Assembly: GCA_016713245.1 (NCBI GenBank)
Contig: JADJPM010000001.1
Span: forward strand, 2,480,001-2,544,000
DNA length: 64,000 nt
From: Verrucomicrobiaceae bacterium
GTDB lineage: Bacteria > Verrucomicrobiota > Verrucomicrobiia > Verrucomicrobiales > Verrucomicrobiaceae
Reading direction: 5' to 3'
Made by a program: the position numbers and the translations under genes. This document shows positions 56,301 through 63,894 of the stretch, piece after piece (the first letter of the stretch is position 1; the number at the start of each line of letters is the position of its first letter). A model generated the notes under the pieces. The model was not told the origin of the DNA, ran no database searches, and saw only the letters and a program-made list of their open reading frames with translations.

Positions 56301-57027
56301 CACGGCGGTGAATGTCATCCCGCTCATCCTCATCCCGCAGATCATCCTCGGTGGCGCTTTGATCAAATACGAGGAGATGAACAAGAACCTCGACCTCGTC
56401 TATTCGATGAGCCGCTGGTGGAAGGAACCCATCACCGCCGAGGAAAACCCCAGCAAGCTCAAGGTGCCCTTCTTCTGCCAGTTCATGCCGCTGCGCTGGT
56501 CCTATGAAGGCGTCGTCATCTCCCAGTCCAAGCTCAATCCGCTTACTCAGAACCAGGACTTCCTCGACGAGCGCATTCAGGCCCTGCTGCCACCCAAAGG
56601 TGTCGAACTCACCGATGCCCAGCGGCACGAGCTGGATCTGACCAAGCAATCCCTCGCCGTCGTCTCCGGCCTCTACGCCCGCAATCCCCGCGAGATCCGC
56701 AAACGCCTCGGCAACCTCCACGAGGCCGTCATCAGCGGCTCTCTCGATGATGGCATGCTCGAATCCATGCGCGGCGACAACGACACCGTCAGCGCCGAGG
56801 AGATCTACGTGAACCGCAAGGTCCTCGACCTCGTCACCAAGGCCGAGATGGAACGTGAGGACTACCGCCGCAAAGCCAGCCCGAACGTCTTCTTCGGCAC
56901 GCAGAAGGTGTACTTCGGCACCAAGTTCAATACCCTTTGGATCAACAGCCTCGTCATCCTCTTCAACATCGTCCTCATCATTGCCGCCGTGCAGTTCTCG
57001 CTGAAGCGGCAGCTCACGAAGGTGTGA
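53386..57027 (+). CDS. ABCG-like transporter with TerB-like and FHA-like N-terminal regions
   Basis: A 1213-residue protein. Residues ~45-150 resemble TerB (FAAFSKLDGSVEEEDVESSL). A beta-rich region to ~480 ends with FHA-like strands (FTLSDGDTITLGEGQFLRCH). The ABC domain has Walker A GPSGCGKS from residue 499, the signature LSGGERKR from 605 and Walker B YLFDEPTSG (D629/E630), with IHQPSMRLLKMFD typical of ABCG/White. The C-terminal half is an ABC-2 membrane domain with about six helices (LITLAAFALVQCVIYLLIGN, AVNVIPLILIPQIILGGALI) and a large loop before the last helix. The half-transporter layout suggests a homodimer. Substrate unknown. It is followed by PLD and SDR genes in one operon. 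Confidence 0.88.
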   Translation: MSSIAKPPAKKAASKGGKAAQPWWTTQLQKWEHLWKGQTAEQAAAAATANTMLPVLIEVFAAFSKLDGSVEEEDVESSLGYLRYDYPEAIYADMRRIYFEALQQPQDLAQRAKELAKSLTSEQKVLLGVQLYLLISRSQQNQRQMVEFYLFMTNLGIAAQAIDIVYQLNAGDKPPEEGFATRGGQPLETLRIASTQPTDVLLRSLSAECSVVAFRFQNMVLLKNTGSVDILVRSRKQPSGDFSRLYPGERVVLGDVTIDFNDLISYFNAKKTLTGTQIYLTLTEDGDAEIAPQRGRGTHLRLSFGLGVTVEAIRSTQATLNGTLLSAGTVIEASIEDKIIAHGEVEIALRDLRLRAQEFGGQFRLEGSRNTYLVSNKPELLDEGDILLSDDTDGEILLRIECNYAQKTGVLEVLRASRPIYVGQVPVRDHFTLSDGDTITLGEGQFLRCHFSDRIIEEERNTIRQLEVRDLQHRFDARETALDGISFLARRGEMICVMGPSGCGKSTLLRVLGGQMKPRSGEVLMNGMPLYANLPNLTPYVAYIPQEDAFDPLLKVQENLDFSVAVRCPHLKTDERRKRVEAKLAELGLADMRKRLAGTPQQKFLSGGERKRLNAGLDMIGISDVYLFDEPTSGLSSKDSEHVLEIIRSLARNKIVIISIHQPSMRLLKMFDKALMLDKGGKMAFYGTPQGMLEYFWRVYQTETGQGKATDTPPENLTADFVFDVLETPLRDISGDVIQERSADGHLVAARRFPPNFWRDAYQRHLIMESMAKQQAMPGSTNLISRPRDDSGSASRFRAAPKPPKHTVREEGILFGTLLKRAFLSKLRNRTNLLTTLLEAPLLAWLMSSVLKYSEEEHYTFATAFHIPTYLFMSLVVAMFLGLTNSADEIIRDRFTLNRERNHNLRTFYYLCGKLITLAAFALVQCVIYLLIGNWILEIRDMFWVHLWWMFLTSLTGACLGLFISSIVTDSRTAVNVIPLILIPQIILGGALIKYEEMNKNLDLVYSMSRWWKEPITAEENPSKLKVPFFCQFMPLRWSYEGVVISQSKLNPLTQNQDFLDERIQALLPPKGVELTDAQRHELDLTKQSLAVVSGLYARNPREIRKRLGNLHEAVISGSLDDGMLESMRGDNDTVSAEEIYVNRKVLDLVTKAEMEREDYRRKASPNVFFGTQKVYFGTKFNTLWINSLVILFNIVLIIAAVQFSLKRQLTKV

Positions 57028-57033
57028 TCCTCG

Positions 57034-57570
57034 ATGCCTGCCGCCGACACCACACGCCTGGTTTTGAACCACGAGACCTACGAGGCCGTGCTGCAAGGCA
57101 TCATCCCGGCGGCGAAAAAGGTGCTGTGGCTCGTCACCGCCGATCTGAAGGATCTCTACACCAGCGATGGCGGGAACTTCGTGCCGCTGCTGCAGATCCT
57201 GGCCGAGAAACTCGATGAAGGAGTCGAGATCCGGCTCGTGCACGCCAAAGAGCCGGGGCCGAGGTTTCGCGAGGATTTCGATCGTTTTCCGCAGTTCCTC
57301 GAAAGCGACCGCTTTGAGCGCATTTTGTGCCCGCGCATGCACATGAAGTGCGTCATCGCCGATGGTCGTGTGGCTTACATCGGCTCCGCCAACCTCACCG
57401 GGGCCGGTATCGGAGCCAAAGGCCAGCACCGGCGGAATTTCGAGGCAGGCATTATCACCGAGGACAAGACCATGATTCGCGGCGTGATGGACTTTCTCGA
57501 TGCTTTTTACCTCGGCGATCACTGCCTGAAATGCCAGCGACGCAACGTTTGCCCTGATCCCATCGCATGA
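57034..57570 (+). CDS. Single-HKD phospholipase D-like protein
   Basis: A 178-residue protein, 6 bases after the ABC transporter gene. One HKD motif is present: MHMKCVIADGRVAYIGSANL then TGAGIG. Full-length PLD enzymes carry two such motifs, so an active site would need a dimer, as in Nuc-type nucleases. The C-terminus has a CQRRNVCPDPIA tail with two cysteines. Possible nuclease or lipid phosphodiesterase; no signal peptide. Its stop overlaps the SDR gene start by 4 bases. Confidence 0.85.
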   Translation: MPAADTTRLVLNHETYEAVLQGIIPAAKKVLWLVTADLKDLYTSDGGNFVPLLQILAEKLDEGVEIRLVHAKEPGPRFREDFDRFPQFLESDRFERILCPRMHMKCVIADGRVAYIGSANLTGAGIGAKGQHRRNFEAGIITEDKTMIRGVMDFLDAFYLGDHCLKCQRRNVCPDPIA

Positions 57571-58214
57571 AAGCACTCATTACCGGCGGCGAGGGCGATC
57601 TGGCCCGTCACATCCGAGCGGAACTCGAGTCCGCCGGCTGGGATGTGCTTGCTCCGGGCCGCGCCGAACTCGACGTGCTTCAACCAAAGGCCTTCTTCGC
57701 CCAAATCGACCGCCTCGACCTGCTCGTGAACAACGCCGGCATCTTCCGCGATGCACCGCTGGTCAAAATGACCGATGAAGACTTCGAGGCCGTGCTCGAT
57801 GTGAACCTCAAAGGTGCCTTCCTCTGCACCCAAGCCGCTCTGAAACTCATGAGCCGCCAGCGTGAAGGCCACATCATCAACATCGGCTCCTACTCCGCCC
57901 TCAGCGGTCCCGCCGGCCAGGCGAATTACGCCGCCGCCAAGGCCGGCCTCATCGCCCTTACCCAGTCCACCGCGCAGGAATACGGCAGCCGAAACATCCG
58001 CGCCAACTGCCTCCTGCCCGGCTTCCTCGAAACGAAGATGACGCGTCACCTTCTCGAAGACGCCGAATGGAAGCAGCGCCTGCTTTCCCAGCACACGCTC
58101 GGCCGCCTCAATACTCCCGAGGACGCCGCCCGCTTCATCCTCATGCTTCATTCCATGCCCGCCATCAGCGGCCAGGTCTTCCAGCTCGACAGCCGCATCC
58201 ACCGCTGGACCTGA
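57567..58214 (+). CDS. Short-chain dehydrogenase/reductase
   Basis: A 215-residue SDR starting at the ATGA overlap with the PLD gene. Cofactor motif TGGEGDLARHI, NNAGIFRDAPLVKMTDEDFE, catalytic Ser and Tyr-Lys in SYSALSGPAGQANYAAAKAG and NIRANCLLPGFLETKMT all match classical NAD(P)H-dependent SDRs, close to FabG-like enzymes. The substrate is unknown. It ends the ABC-PLD-SDR operon; its stop is directly adjacent to that of the convergent deacetylase gene. Confidence 0.9.
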   Translation: MKALITGGEGDLARHIRAELESAGWDVLAPGRAELDVLQPKAFFAQIDRLDLLVNNAGIFRDAPLVKMTDEDFEAVLDVNLKGAFLCTQAALKLMSRQREGHIINIGSYSALSGPAGQANYAAAKAGLIALTQSTAQEYGSRNIRANCLLPGFLETKMTRHLLEDAEWKQRLLSQHTLGRLNTPEDAARFILMLHSMPAISGQVFQLDSRIHRWT

Positions 58215-58934
58215 TCACTTAACAAACTTCTTCAGATCTCGCATCGCGATCACCGTGCAGCCTTCGTCTTTGAGATGCTGCATGTAGGCTTCGAACTTCG
58301 CGGGCTCGGTGTTTACCCACGGGTGCTTGATGTCCGGGACGCCGTGAAAGGTCATCACGGCGATCTTGCCATCCTTCGCCTGCGCCACGGCGGCTTTGAA
58401 CTGCTCCCGCGTGCTGTCCGGCTTGCCGTCGAAGGCTTGCGGCATGAGCAAAGGGTTGTCCGTGGCCGGATCGAAGGCCTTCGCACCACCCGCACGCGCA
58501 TAAAGGTAGCCGCGTTCGCCGAGCAGCTTCGCCGCAGCGTCGCTGGTGGCGTAGCCGGGGTAGCAAAAGCTCACCGGACGCGGGATGCCGGCCTTTTCGC
58601 ACTGCGTTTCGATGAATTCGACATCGGCGGCGAGTTGCTCGGGTTTCTGCTTGGTCACTCCGGTGTGTTTGCGTGTGTGATTGCCGATCTCGAAGCCTTG
58701 GTCGTGCAGCGCCTTGATCTGCTCCCAGGTCATGTAGTTCTGCTTGTCGATGAGGAACTCAAAGCCCTCCGTGATGAAGAATGTGGCCCCAAAACCATGC
58801 TTCTTCAGCAGCGGTGCCACAAACGTCGCCTGACTGGCCACCGAGTCATCAAATGTGAGCACCACCAGCTTGTCCGGCACCGGATCAGCGTGCAGCGAGG
58901 TGGCAAACAGGAGGGCAAGGAGAAGGCGTTTCAT
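58215..58934 (-). CDS. Secreted polysaccharide deacetylase
   Basis: A 239-residue NodB-fold deacetylase with signal MKRLLLALLFATSLHADPVP. Motifs: LVVLTFDDSVASQATFVAPL (TFDD), GATFFITEGFEFL, FEIGNHTRKHTGV with the HxxxH metal pair, and VSFCYPGYATSDAAAKLL. It likely deacetylates GlcNAc or peptidoglycan/chitin-like chains in the periplasm. Its stop is adjacent to that of the SDR gene and its start lies 51 bases from a palindromic repeat. Confidence 0.9.
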   Translation of the reverse strand: MKRLLLALLFATSLHADPVPDKLVVLTFDDSVASQATFVAPLLKKHGFGATFFITEGFEFLIDKQNYMTWEQIKALHDQGFEIGNHTRKHTGVTKQKPEQLAADVEFIETQCEKAGIPRPVSFCYPGYATSDAAAKLLGERGYLYARAGGAKAFDPATDNPLLMPQAFDGKPDSTREQFKAAVAQAKDGKIAVMTFHGVPDIKHPWVNTEPAKFEAYMQHLKDEGCTVIAMRDLKKFVK

Positions 58935-58984
58935 GCGAGGGGAGGGAACGTGTTGTCATGCATCCATCACGCACGCAGACAGAG

Positions 58985-59058
58985 GTTGGAGTGTAGGCTT
59001 TAGCCGATGCTTGGGGACATTCGAAGGGTCATTGATCGGCTAAAGCCTGGACTCCAAC
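58985..59058. repeat. Intergenic palindromic element
   Basis: Arms 58985-59008 and 59035-59058 (24 bases) are reverse complements at 22 positions; core GGCTTTAGCCGAT. It ends two bases before the stop of the DUF4838 gene and lies between its 3' end and the deacetylase gene start. Confidence 0.8.
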
Positions 59059-59060
59059 TT

Positions 59061-62000
59061 CTACTTCCGCGCTTTTTGGACTGCATCGATGGATTTGGCG
59101 ATGTTGGTCTTCCAGACGCCTTGGAGTTTTTCGGGCTCCGCGCGGTTGAGGGTCTTCAAAGCGTCATCAAACTGGCCGCGACGGGTTTGGATGCGGGCGA
59201 TGCCTTGCAGGGCGGAGTATTCGTCGGCACCGCCGAGGCGGGTTTTACCTTCGAGGATGGCTTGGTAGGCTTCGAGGGCTTTGGGGTCGTCTTTGAGGTT
59301 GGTTTCGCGGTTTTGGGCGAGGACGAGGAGCACGGTTTCGCGGGTGCGGAGGTCGCCGATGAAGTCCAAAGCGGCGCTGAGGTCGGTTTCGGCTTTTTCG
59401 CCGTTTTTGGCGATGGTGTAGGCTCTGCCGCGAGCGTGAAAGCCGTCGCCGCGTTTCCAGAAGGGCCACTTCGTGATGTCTTCGGCGGCGAATTGCTTCA
59501 CGACTTCGAGCGCCTGGGAGTTGGCGAGCAGGTTTTGCATCTGCGCGGTCTTTCTGACGGCTTCGATGGGGATCTGGTCGATGAAGGCGGCTTTTTTGTC
59601 GTGCAGGGCGGCTTGCTCGAGCGCGGCGGCTTTTTGGAAGTCGGTGAGCTTGCCGGCGACGAGGGCGTGGAAGGGCTCGGGCTGGCGTTTTTGCACCGCA
59701 GCCTGAAAACCGAGCGCGAAGTCGGTGACGCTTGGGTCGGCGTCGAAGTGGTGCGATTTGCCATCGTAGAAGTGGGCGAACTTCATCGGCTCGTGGAAGC
59801 CTTCTGTGCCGGTGGGGGAGAGGGCGCTGTGCTCCTGGCCGTCTTCGCGGATGCGCTGGCGGCAGAGGTTGATGTGCCAGGGCAGGCTCTGCGTGGGTTT
59901 GCGGCCGATGATCTGATGCAGCGGATCGTTTTCATCCGTCGTGATCGGCAGGCTGATTTCGAGCGCCCAGTGATCGTCCGCGATGTGCGTGGCGACTTCT
60001 GCTTTCGAATCCCAGCCGAACTGCTGCCCGCGTGGTGCTGCGCGATCGAGATCGACGACGTGACCGGCGGGGCTGATGGCGATTTGGTAGTAGCTGTGCG
60101 TTTCAGTGGCGATTTCGATTTCGATGGCATCGCCGTGCCAGATGGCTTGATCGTCTTCGCGGGTGGAGGTGCTGACAGGCTTCTCGCCGCGTCGTTCGTC
60201 ACAGCGGATGGCCAAGACGATGTTGTTTCCCTGCCATCCGGCTTTGAAGGAGGTGCCAAAGGTGGGCACGCGGCCGGTTTGCAGCTCGCGGAAGCGACCG
60301 GTGGCTGCAGCGGGGCAGTTTTGCCAATACTCGTCTTCGAGTTTGCCATCGATGACGACGCCCTTCGCATCGCCGACGAGGCGCACGGTGGGCACGGGGC
60401 CGCGTTTCTGGCCGAGCTGCTGCGACTTCATGCGCAGGCCTTTGAGGAAGTCGTCGATGAGGGCGAGGCGTTTGCCAAAGACGCTCACGGCATCGGTTTT
60501 GACCTTCGCTTTGTCGAAGAGCGCGAGCGCTTCATCGGCCTTCGCTTTGTCCACATCCATGAACTTCCAGTTGGCCTCGCAGAAGGTGAAGAAGGTCAGC
60601 ATCTCGGTCTCGGCGGGGCCGTAGAAGAGGCGGCAGTATTCTCGCAGCGCTGCGGCGGGTTCGTAGCCGGGCCAGTAGGCGCGGGCGGTGAAGTAAACGA
60701 GGAAGTGATTGAAGCCGGTGGCGACCTTATCGAAGTCGTTGCGCACGGTGAGCCAGATGTCCTCGCCTTGCGACATGCCCTTCGTGGCGATCACGGTGTC
60801 GCCCATCGACTGCGCAGCAAAGGCGGGCAGATACCAGCCGCGATCGGTGAAGGGATAGTTTTCGAAGTTAATGATCGGATTCGCGGTCTTCTTGGCCCAC
60901 GCGGTACGCAGAGCCTCCGGCGCGGCCTCGCCTTCGGCTTTGCTGTCCGCTTTGTTCATCGGTCTGCGACCTCCGACGATGCCGACGAGCACGTTTGGCT
61001 CCAGTTGGTCGATCTTCAGCGGCGGGAGCGTATAGACGCCATACGCGCAGTTCAGGATTTTGGCGTTCGGATGTGTTTTGCCGACTTCTTTGGCAACGCG
61101 ATTGACGAAATCCCAGACGTAGTCGCTGAGCAGGCCGCGCTCATTGCGCTCGGGCGAGTCTTTGCCTTGGCACTTCTCGCATTGGCAAATGGAGGTGTAG
61201 CCATCGGGCGGCATGATGGAGACGCTTTCCAACTGGAAGGTGTCGAGCAGCGCCCGCGCATAGCGCACGGTCTCGCGGAAGAGTTCGTCGTTCGAGTAGC
61301 AGAGCTGGCACTTCGAGTCGCCGGGCTTGAAGTCGGGCTTGCCGCCGTAGATCGCGAACCAGTCGGGATGCTTTGCGAAGACTTCCTCGCGGTTCGTCAT
61401 GTTCGCCATGCCATGGGCGATTTGCAGGCGCTCGTCATTGCGAATGCCGAGTCGCATGACCCACAGCGCGGAGTCAGGCCCGCAGGTGGCAAAGCGGAAG
61501 TTGAACTGCCGCAACGCAAAGTCAGGCTTCACGGTTTCATCGAGCTTGGGCAGCTCGATGGTCTTCAGCGTGGGCAACACCTCGCCGAGTTCGCCCGGTA
61601 GATACCAGCGTGCGCCGAGCCGCTGCAAAAACGCCGTCACCGCATTAAAGCTGCCGCGTTCGTCGAGGCCCCAGACATCGAGCGTTTCGCCATCGAGCGT
61701 GATTTTGCTGCGGTGCTTATACAAGCCGCGAATCGGCAGCCCATATGGTGCCCCGAGGATCTTTTCCCACTCCGCCTGCGCCCGCGGGATGTCGCTGTTG
61801 CCTCGCGCAAACGGCCCCACCGGCTCAAAGTCCGCGTCATCGCCGATCAGCGCCAGCCAATCTACGCCGCTGGCGATGCGATACGCGCCGTCTTTGAGCC
61901 CCTCGGCCTTCATTGGCGAGTGTGCGCTGGCTCCGATGAAGACTTTAACCGCCTTGCCCGAAGGCTGCGTGACGACAGGCAGGCGTGCGCCGCTGATTTT

Positions 62001-62156
62001 CTCGATCTGCTGCCGAAACTCATGCGCGGCGACTCGCTGCATGCGCGTGGGCTTTTCCGCGAGGACGATCTCCGCACGGGGCTGGCCGTTTTCGACGAGG
62101 AAGGGCTGGGCGAGAGCGGTGGTGGTGACCAGAAGGCAGATGGCGAGGCGGTGCAT
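59061..62156 (-). CDS. Large secreted DUF4838 protein (carbohydrate-active)
   Basis: A 1031-residue secreted protein; ATG at 62156 gives signal MHRLAICLLVTTTALAQPFL. N-terminal ~120 residues resemble GH20b-type lead domains (AAHEFRQQIEKISGARLPVV). The DUF4838 region follows: RLGARWYLPGELGEVLPTLK, DSKCQLCYSNDELFRETVRY and TSICQCEKCQGKDSPERNER. Residues ~600-750 form a CBM9-like sandwich (VIDGKLEDEYWQNCPAAATG, WHGDAIEIEIATETHSYYQI, WALEISLPIT). The C-terminus is helical, possibly TPR-like (ALEAYQAILEGKTRLGGADE). Probably a polysaccharide-degrading enzyme; substrate unknown. Confidence 0.85.
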   Translation of the reverse strand: MHRLAICLLVTTTALAQPFLVENGQPRAEIVLAEKPTRMQRVAAHEFRQQIEKISGARLPVVTQPSGKAVKVFIGASAHSPMKAEGLKDGAYRIASGVDWLALIGDDADFEPVGPFARGNSDIPRAQAEWEKILGAPYGLPIRGLYKHRSKITLDGETLDVWGLDERGSFNAVTAFLQRLGARWYLPGELGEVLPTLKTIELPKLDETVKPDFALRQFNFRFATCGPDSALWVMRLGIRNDERLQIAHGMANMTNREEVFAKHPDWFAIYGGKPDFKPGDSKCQLCYSNDELFRETVRYARALLDTFQLESVSIMPPDGYTSICQCEKCQGKDSPERNERGLLSDYVWDFVNRVAKEVGKTHPNAKILNCAYGVYTLPPLKIDQLEPNVLVGIVGGRRPMNKADSKAEGEAAPEALRTAWAKKTANPIINFENYPFTDRGWYLPAFAAQSMGDTVIATKGMSQGEDIWLTVRNDFDKVATGFNHFLVYFTARAYWPGYEPAAALREYCRLFYGPAETEMLTFFTFCEANWKFMDVDKAKADEALALFDKAKVKTDAVSVFGKRLALIDDFLKGLRMKSQQLGQKRGPVPTVRLVGDAKGVVIDGKLEDEYWQNCPAAATGRFRELQTGRVPTFGTSFKAGWQGNNIVLAIRCDERRGEKPVSTSTREDDQAIWHGDAIEIEIATETHSYYQIAISPAGHVVDLDRAAPRGQQFGWDSKAEVATHIADDHWALEISLPITTDENDPLHQIIGRKPTQSLPWHINLCRQRIREDGQEHSALSPTGTEGFHEPMKFAHFYDGKSHHFDADPSVTDFALGFQAAVQKRQPEPFHALVAGKLTDFQKAAALEQAALHDKKAAFIDQIPIEAVRKTAQMQNLLANSQALEVVKQFAAEDITKWPFWKRGDGFHARGRAYTIAKNGEKAETDLSAALDFIGDLRTRETVLLVLAQNRETNLKDDPKALEAYQAILEGKTRLGGADEYSALQGIARIQTRRGQFDDALKTLNRAEPEKLQGVWKTNIAKSIDAVQKARK

Positions 62157-62185
62157 GGCGATCGAAAACGAACGCCGAGCGGGTT

Positions 62186-62596
62186 TCACGCATCACGAGG
62201 CATTCGCCAGCCGACGATGAACAAGGTCAGCATGGCTCCGCAGGCATCCGCGATGAGATCGCCCATGGTCTCGTGAATGCTTTGCTGGATGTGTGTGCCG
62301 CGAAACACATCGGAGGCGAGCTCCGCGAACTCCCAAAACACGCCGATGGTGCAGGCGAGCGCAAAGCTGAACAGCCAGCGGCCTGTCAGCGTGAGATGGC
62401 CAATCCATTTCGCCAAGCAATGCAGGCCGTGCCAGGACAGATAGGCCGCTGCCATGCCTCCGGAGAAGTGCATGGAGAAATCGAGTTCGCGTCGCCAAGG
62501 CGTGCGAAGCACCAATTGGTGGATGAGAAGCACCAAGACGGGTGCCCACACGGCTTTTCGCAGAAACAGAATCCCAGCCGCGCCGATGCTTTTCAT
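62186..62596 (-). CDS. Small integral membrane protein (YjdF/DUF2238-like)
   Basis: A 136-residue membrane protein starting MKSIGAAGILFLRKAVWAPV, with four likely helices and the pattern DFSMHFSGGMAAAYLSW, GVFWEFAELASDVFRG and HETMGDLIADACGAMLTLFI. The WEFxE and DLIxDxxGA motifs match YjdF/DUF2238 (related to VanZ-like) proteins. Function unknown. It starts 4 bases after the nuclease gene's stop, so these are probably co-transcribed, and ends 29 bases before the DUF4838 gene's start. Confidence 0.75.
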   Translation of the reverse strand: MKSIGAAGILFLRKAVWAPVLVLLIHQLVLRTPWRRELDFSMHFSGGMAAAYLSWHGLHCLAKWIGHLTLTGRWLFSFALACTIGVFWEFAELASDVFRGTHIQQSIHETMGDLIADACGAMLTLFIVGWRMPRDA

Positions 62597-62600
62597 GCGG

Positions 62601-63146
62601 CTACTTGTTCCAATCGACCTTTACCTGCTGTTCGCGGCCGTTGCGGTCGTGGTATTTCACGAAGCCGTGCTCGATGCCGAATTCGTGGACGCATTTGGTC
62701 ACCTTCACATCGTAGCAGCAGTATTCGGCGATCTTTGCCACGAGGCCCTGCTGCCACCACTTCAACGCATCCAAGCCATCGGCGGTCTTGCCGGTGCCGA
62801 GGGTGGCGGCGGCGACGGCATCGAGCTTGATGCGGTGGCCGAGGAGTTTTTCGAGATCGACGAGGAGGTCAAAGCTGTGGAGCTGATCGCGGAAGTCGAA
62901 GAGGCTGTGCCCCATGAGCACCTCGTAATCGAAGCTGATATGATTAAAGCCCACGACGAGGTCAGCACGGCGGAGCTGGTCGATGAGGGCCTGGGTTTCA
63001 TCCTCCGTGTAGATCATGTATTCCTGCAGCTTGGTGCTGTAGGTACAGGCCACGGAGATACCCATCAGGTGTTTGTTGCCCCAGCCGCCCACATCATTGG
63101 CCGTGCGGCGTGTTTCGAGGTCAAAATAAACGATGTCGCGGGCCAT
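62601..63146 (-). CDS. RNase H-fold (YprB-like) exonuclease domain protein
   Basis: A 181-residue protein of the DnaQ/RNase H fold. Acidic motifs: IVYFDLETRRTANDVGGWG (D and E of motif I), ADLVVGFNHISFDYEVLMG (motif II) and AEYCCYDVKVTKCVHEFG (motif III with YDV). This matches the YprB-type RNase_H_2 family, often found with DEAD-box helicases, here standalone. Likely a 3'-5' exonuclease on DNA or RNA. The start MARDIVYFDLETR places motif I at the N-terminus, supporting 63146. Confidence 0.85.
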   Translation of the reverse strand: MARDIVYFDLETRRTANDVGGWGNKHLMGISVACTYSTKLQEYMIYTEDETQALIDQLRRADLVVGFNHISFDYEVLMGHSLFDFRDQLHSFDLLVDLEKLLGHRIKLDAVAAATLGTGKTADGLDALKWWQQGLVAKIAEYCCYDVKVTKCVHEFGIEHGFVKYHDRNGREQQVKVDWNK

Positions 63147-63169
63147 GCGCTCGAATGGAGGTGCGTGGC

Positions 63170-63655
63170 TCAGCCGATGCGGTAAACGATGCGGGCCTTG
63201 TCCATGTCGTAGGGTGACATTTCGAGCTTCACGGCATCCCCAATGACGAGGCGGATGAATTTTTTGCGCATCTTGCCGGAGATGTGGGCGAGCACTTCGT
63301 GGCCGTTGCCGCGCAGTTTCACGCGAAACATGGTGCCGGCGAGCACGGAGGAGATCACGCCTTCGAGTTCGATGGCTTCCTCTTTTGGCTTCACTTCCGG
63401 CGGTGGCTCGGGACGACGCTGCGGCGGGGCGCTACGGGGTGGCGGAGGGGCGGGCCGAGGCTGATTCCCACCCACGATGCCACGAGGCGGGCCGCTGCTA
63501 TTGCCACCCACGATGCCACGAGGTGGGCCACTGCTGCCCGTGCGGGCCGGACCCGTTCCGCCGACGATGCCACGCGGTGGTCCGCTGCTGCGGCCAGGAG
63601 GGCCGGAGCGTGAGTTGTGATTCGAGGGGCCGCGGTTCGGGGGGCGATTCTGCAT
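63170..63655 (-). CDS. infA: Translation initiation factor IF-1 with repetitive N-terminal extension
   Basis: A 161-residue protein. The last ~72 residues are a canonical IF-1 OB fold: IELEGVISSVLAGTMFRVKL, GHEVLAHISGKMRKKFIRLV and PYDMDKARIVYRIG. The first ~90 residues are low-complexity, proline/glycine/arginine-rich, and contain three copies of GPPRGIVGG separated by short linkers. ATG at 63655 (MQNRPPNRGPSNHNS) is taken as start; a longer frame exists. E. coli IF-1 has 72 residues, so the extension more than doubles it. It is close to rpsP, which it faces divergently. Confidence 0.9.
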   Translation of the reverse strand: MQNRPPNRGPSNHNSRSGPPGRSSGPPRGIVGGTGPARTGSSGPPRGIVGGNSSGPPRGIVGGNQPRPAPPPPRSAPPQRRPEPPPEVKPKEEAIELEGVISSVLAGTMFRVKLRGNGHEVLAHISGKMRKKFIRLVIGDAVKLEMSPYDMDKARIVYRIG

Positions 63656-63894
63656 AAGGGAAGGTGCGAGAGAAAAACTTGGCGTGGAGGATGTACCCTC
63701 AAACGGGGATGACAAGGCGGAAAATCGCCAAAGCCCGGCGGTGCTCTGCTAAAGCTGAGGGGCGAAAGGGTCACTCTGGCATGGCTGGCCGGGAAGGCTG
63801 GGCTAGGGGAGCCGGAAAAAGTGGTTGCGTCTCCTCCGAAAGTCTCCACTGTCCGCCCCCGCTCGAATCCCCACCCCTTTTTCCACCCCGTATC
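63656..63894. other. Intergenic region between infA and rpsP
   Basis: About 239 bases between divergent infA and rpsP. No ORF, tRNA or strong palindrome is seen. Both promoters must lie here; none was identified with confidence. Confidence 0.4.

Noticed and set aside
59007..61601. 864-codon open frame on the plus strand
   Set aside because: Antisense to the DUF4838 gene; the translation is low-complexity VEGV/GDEV-type sequence without any domain.
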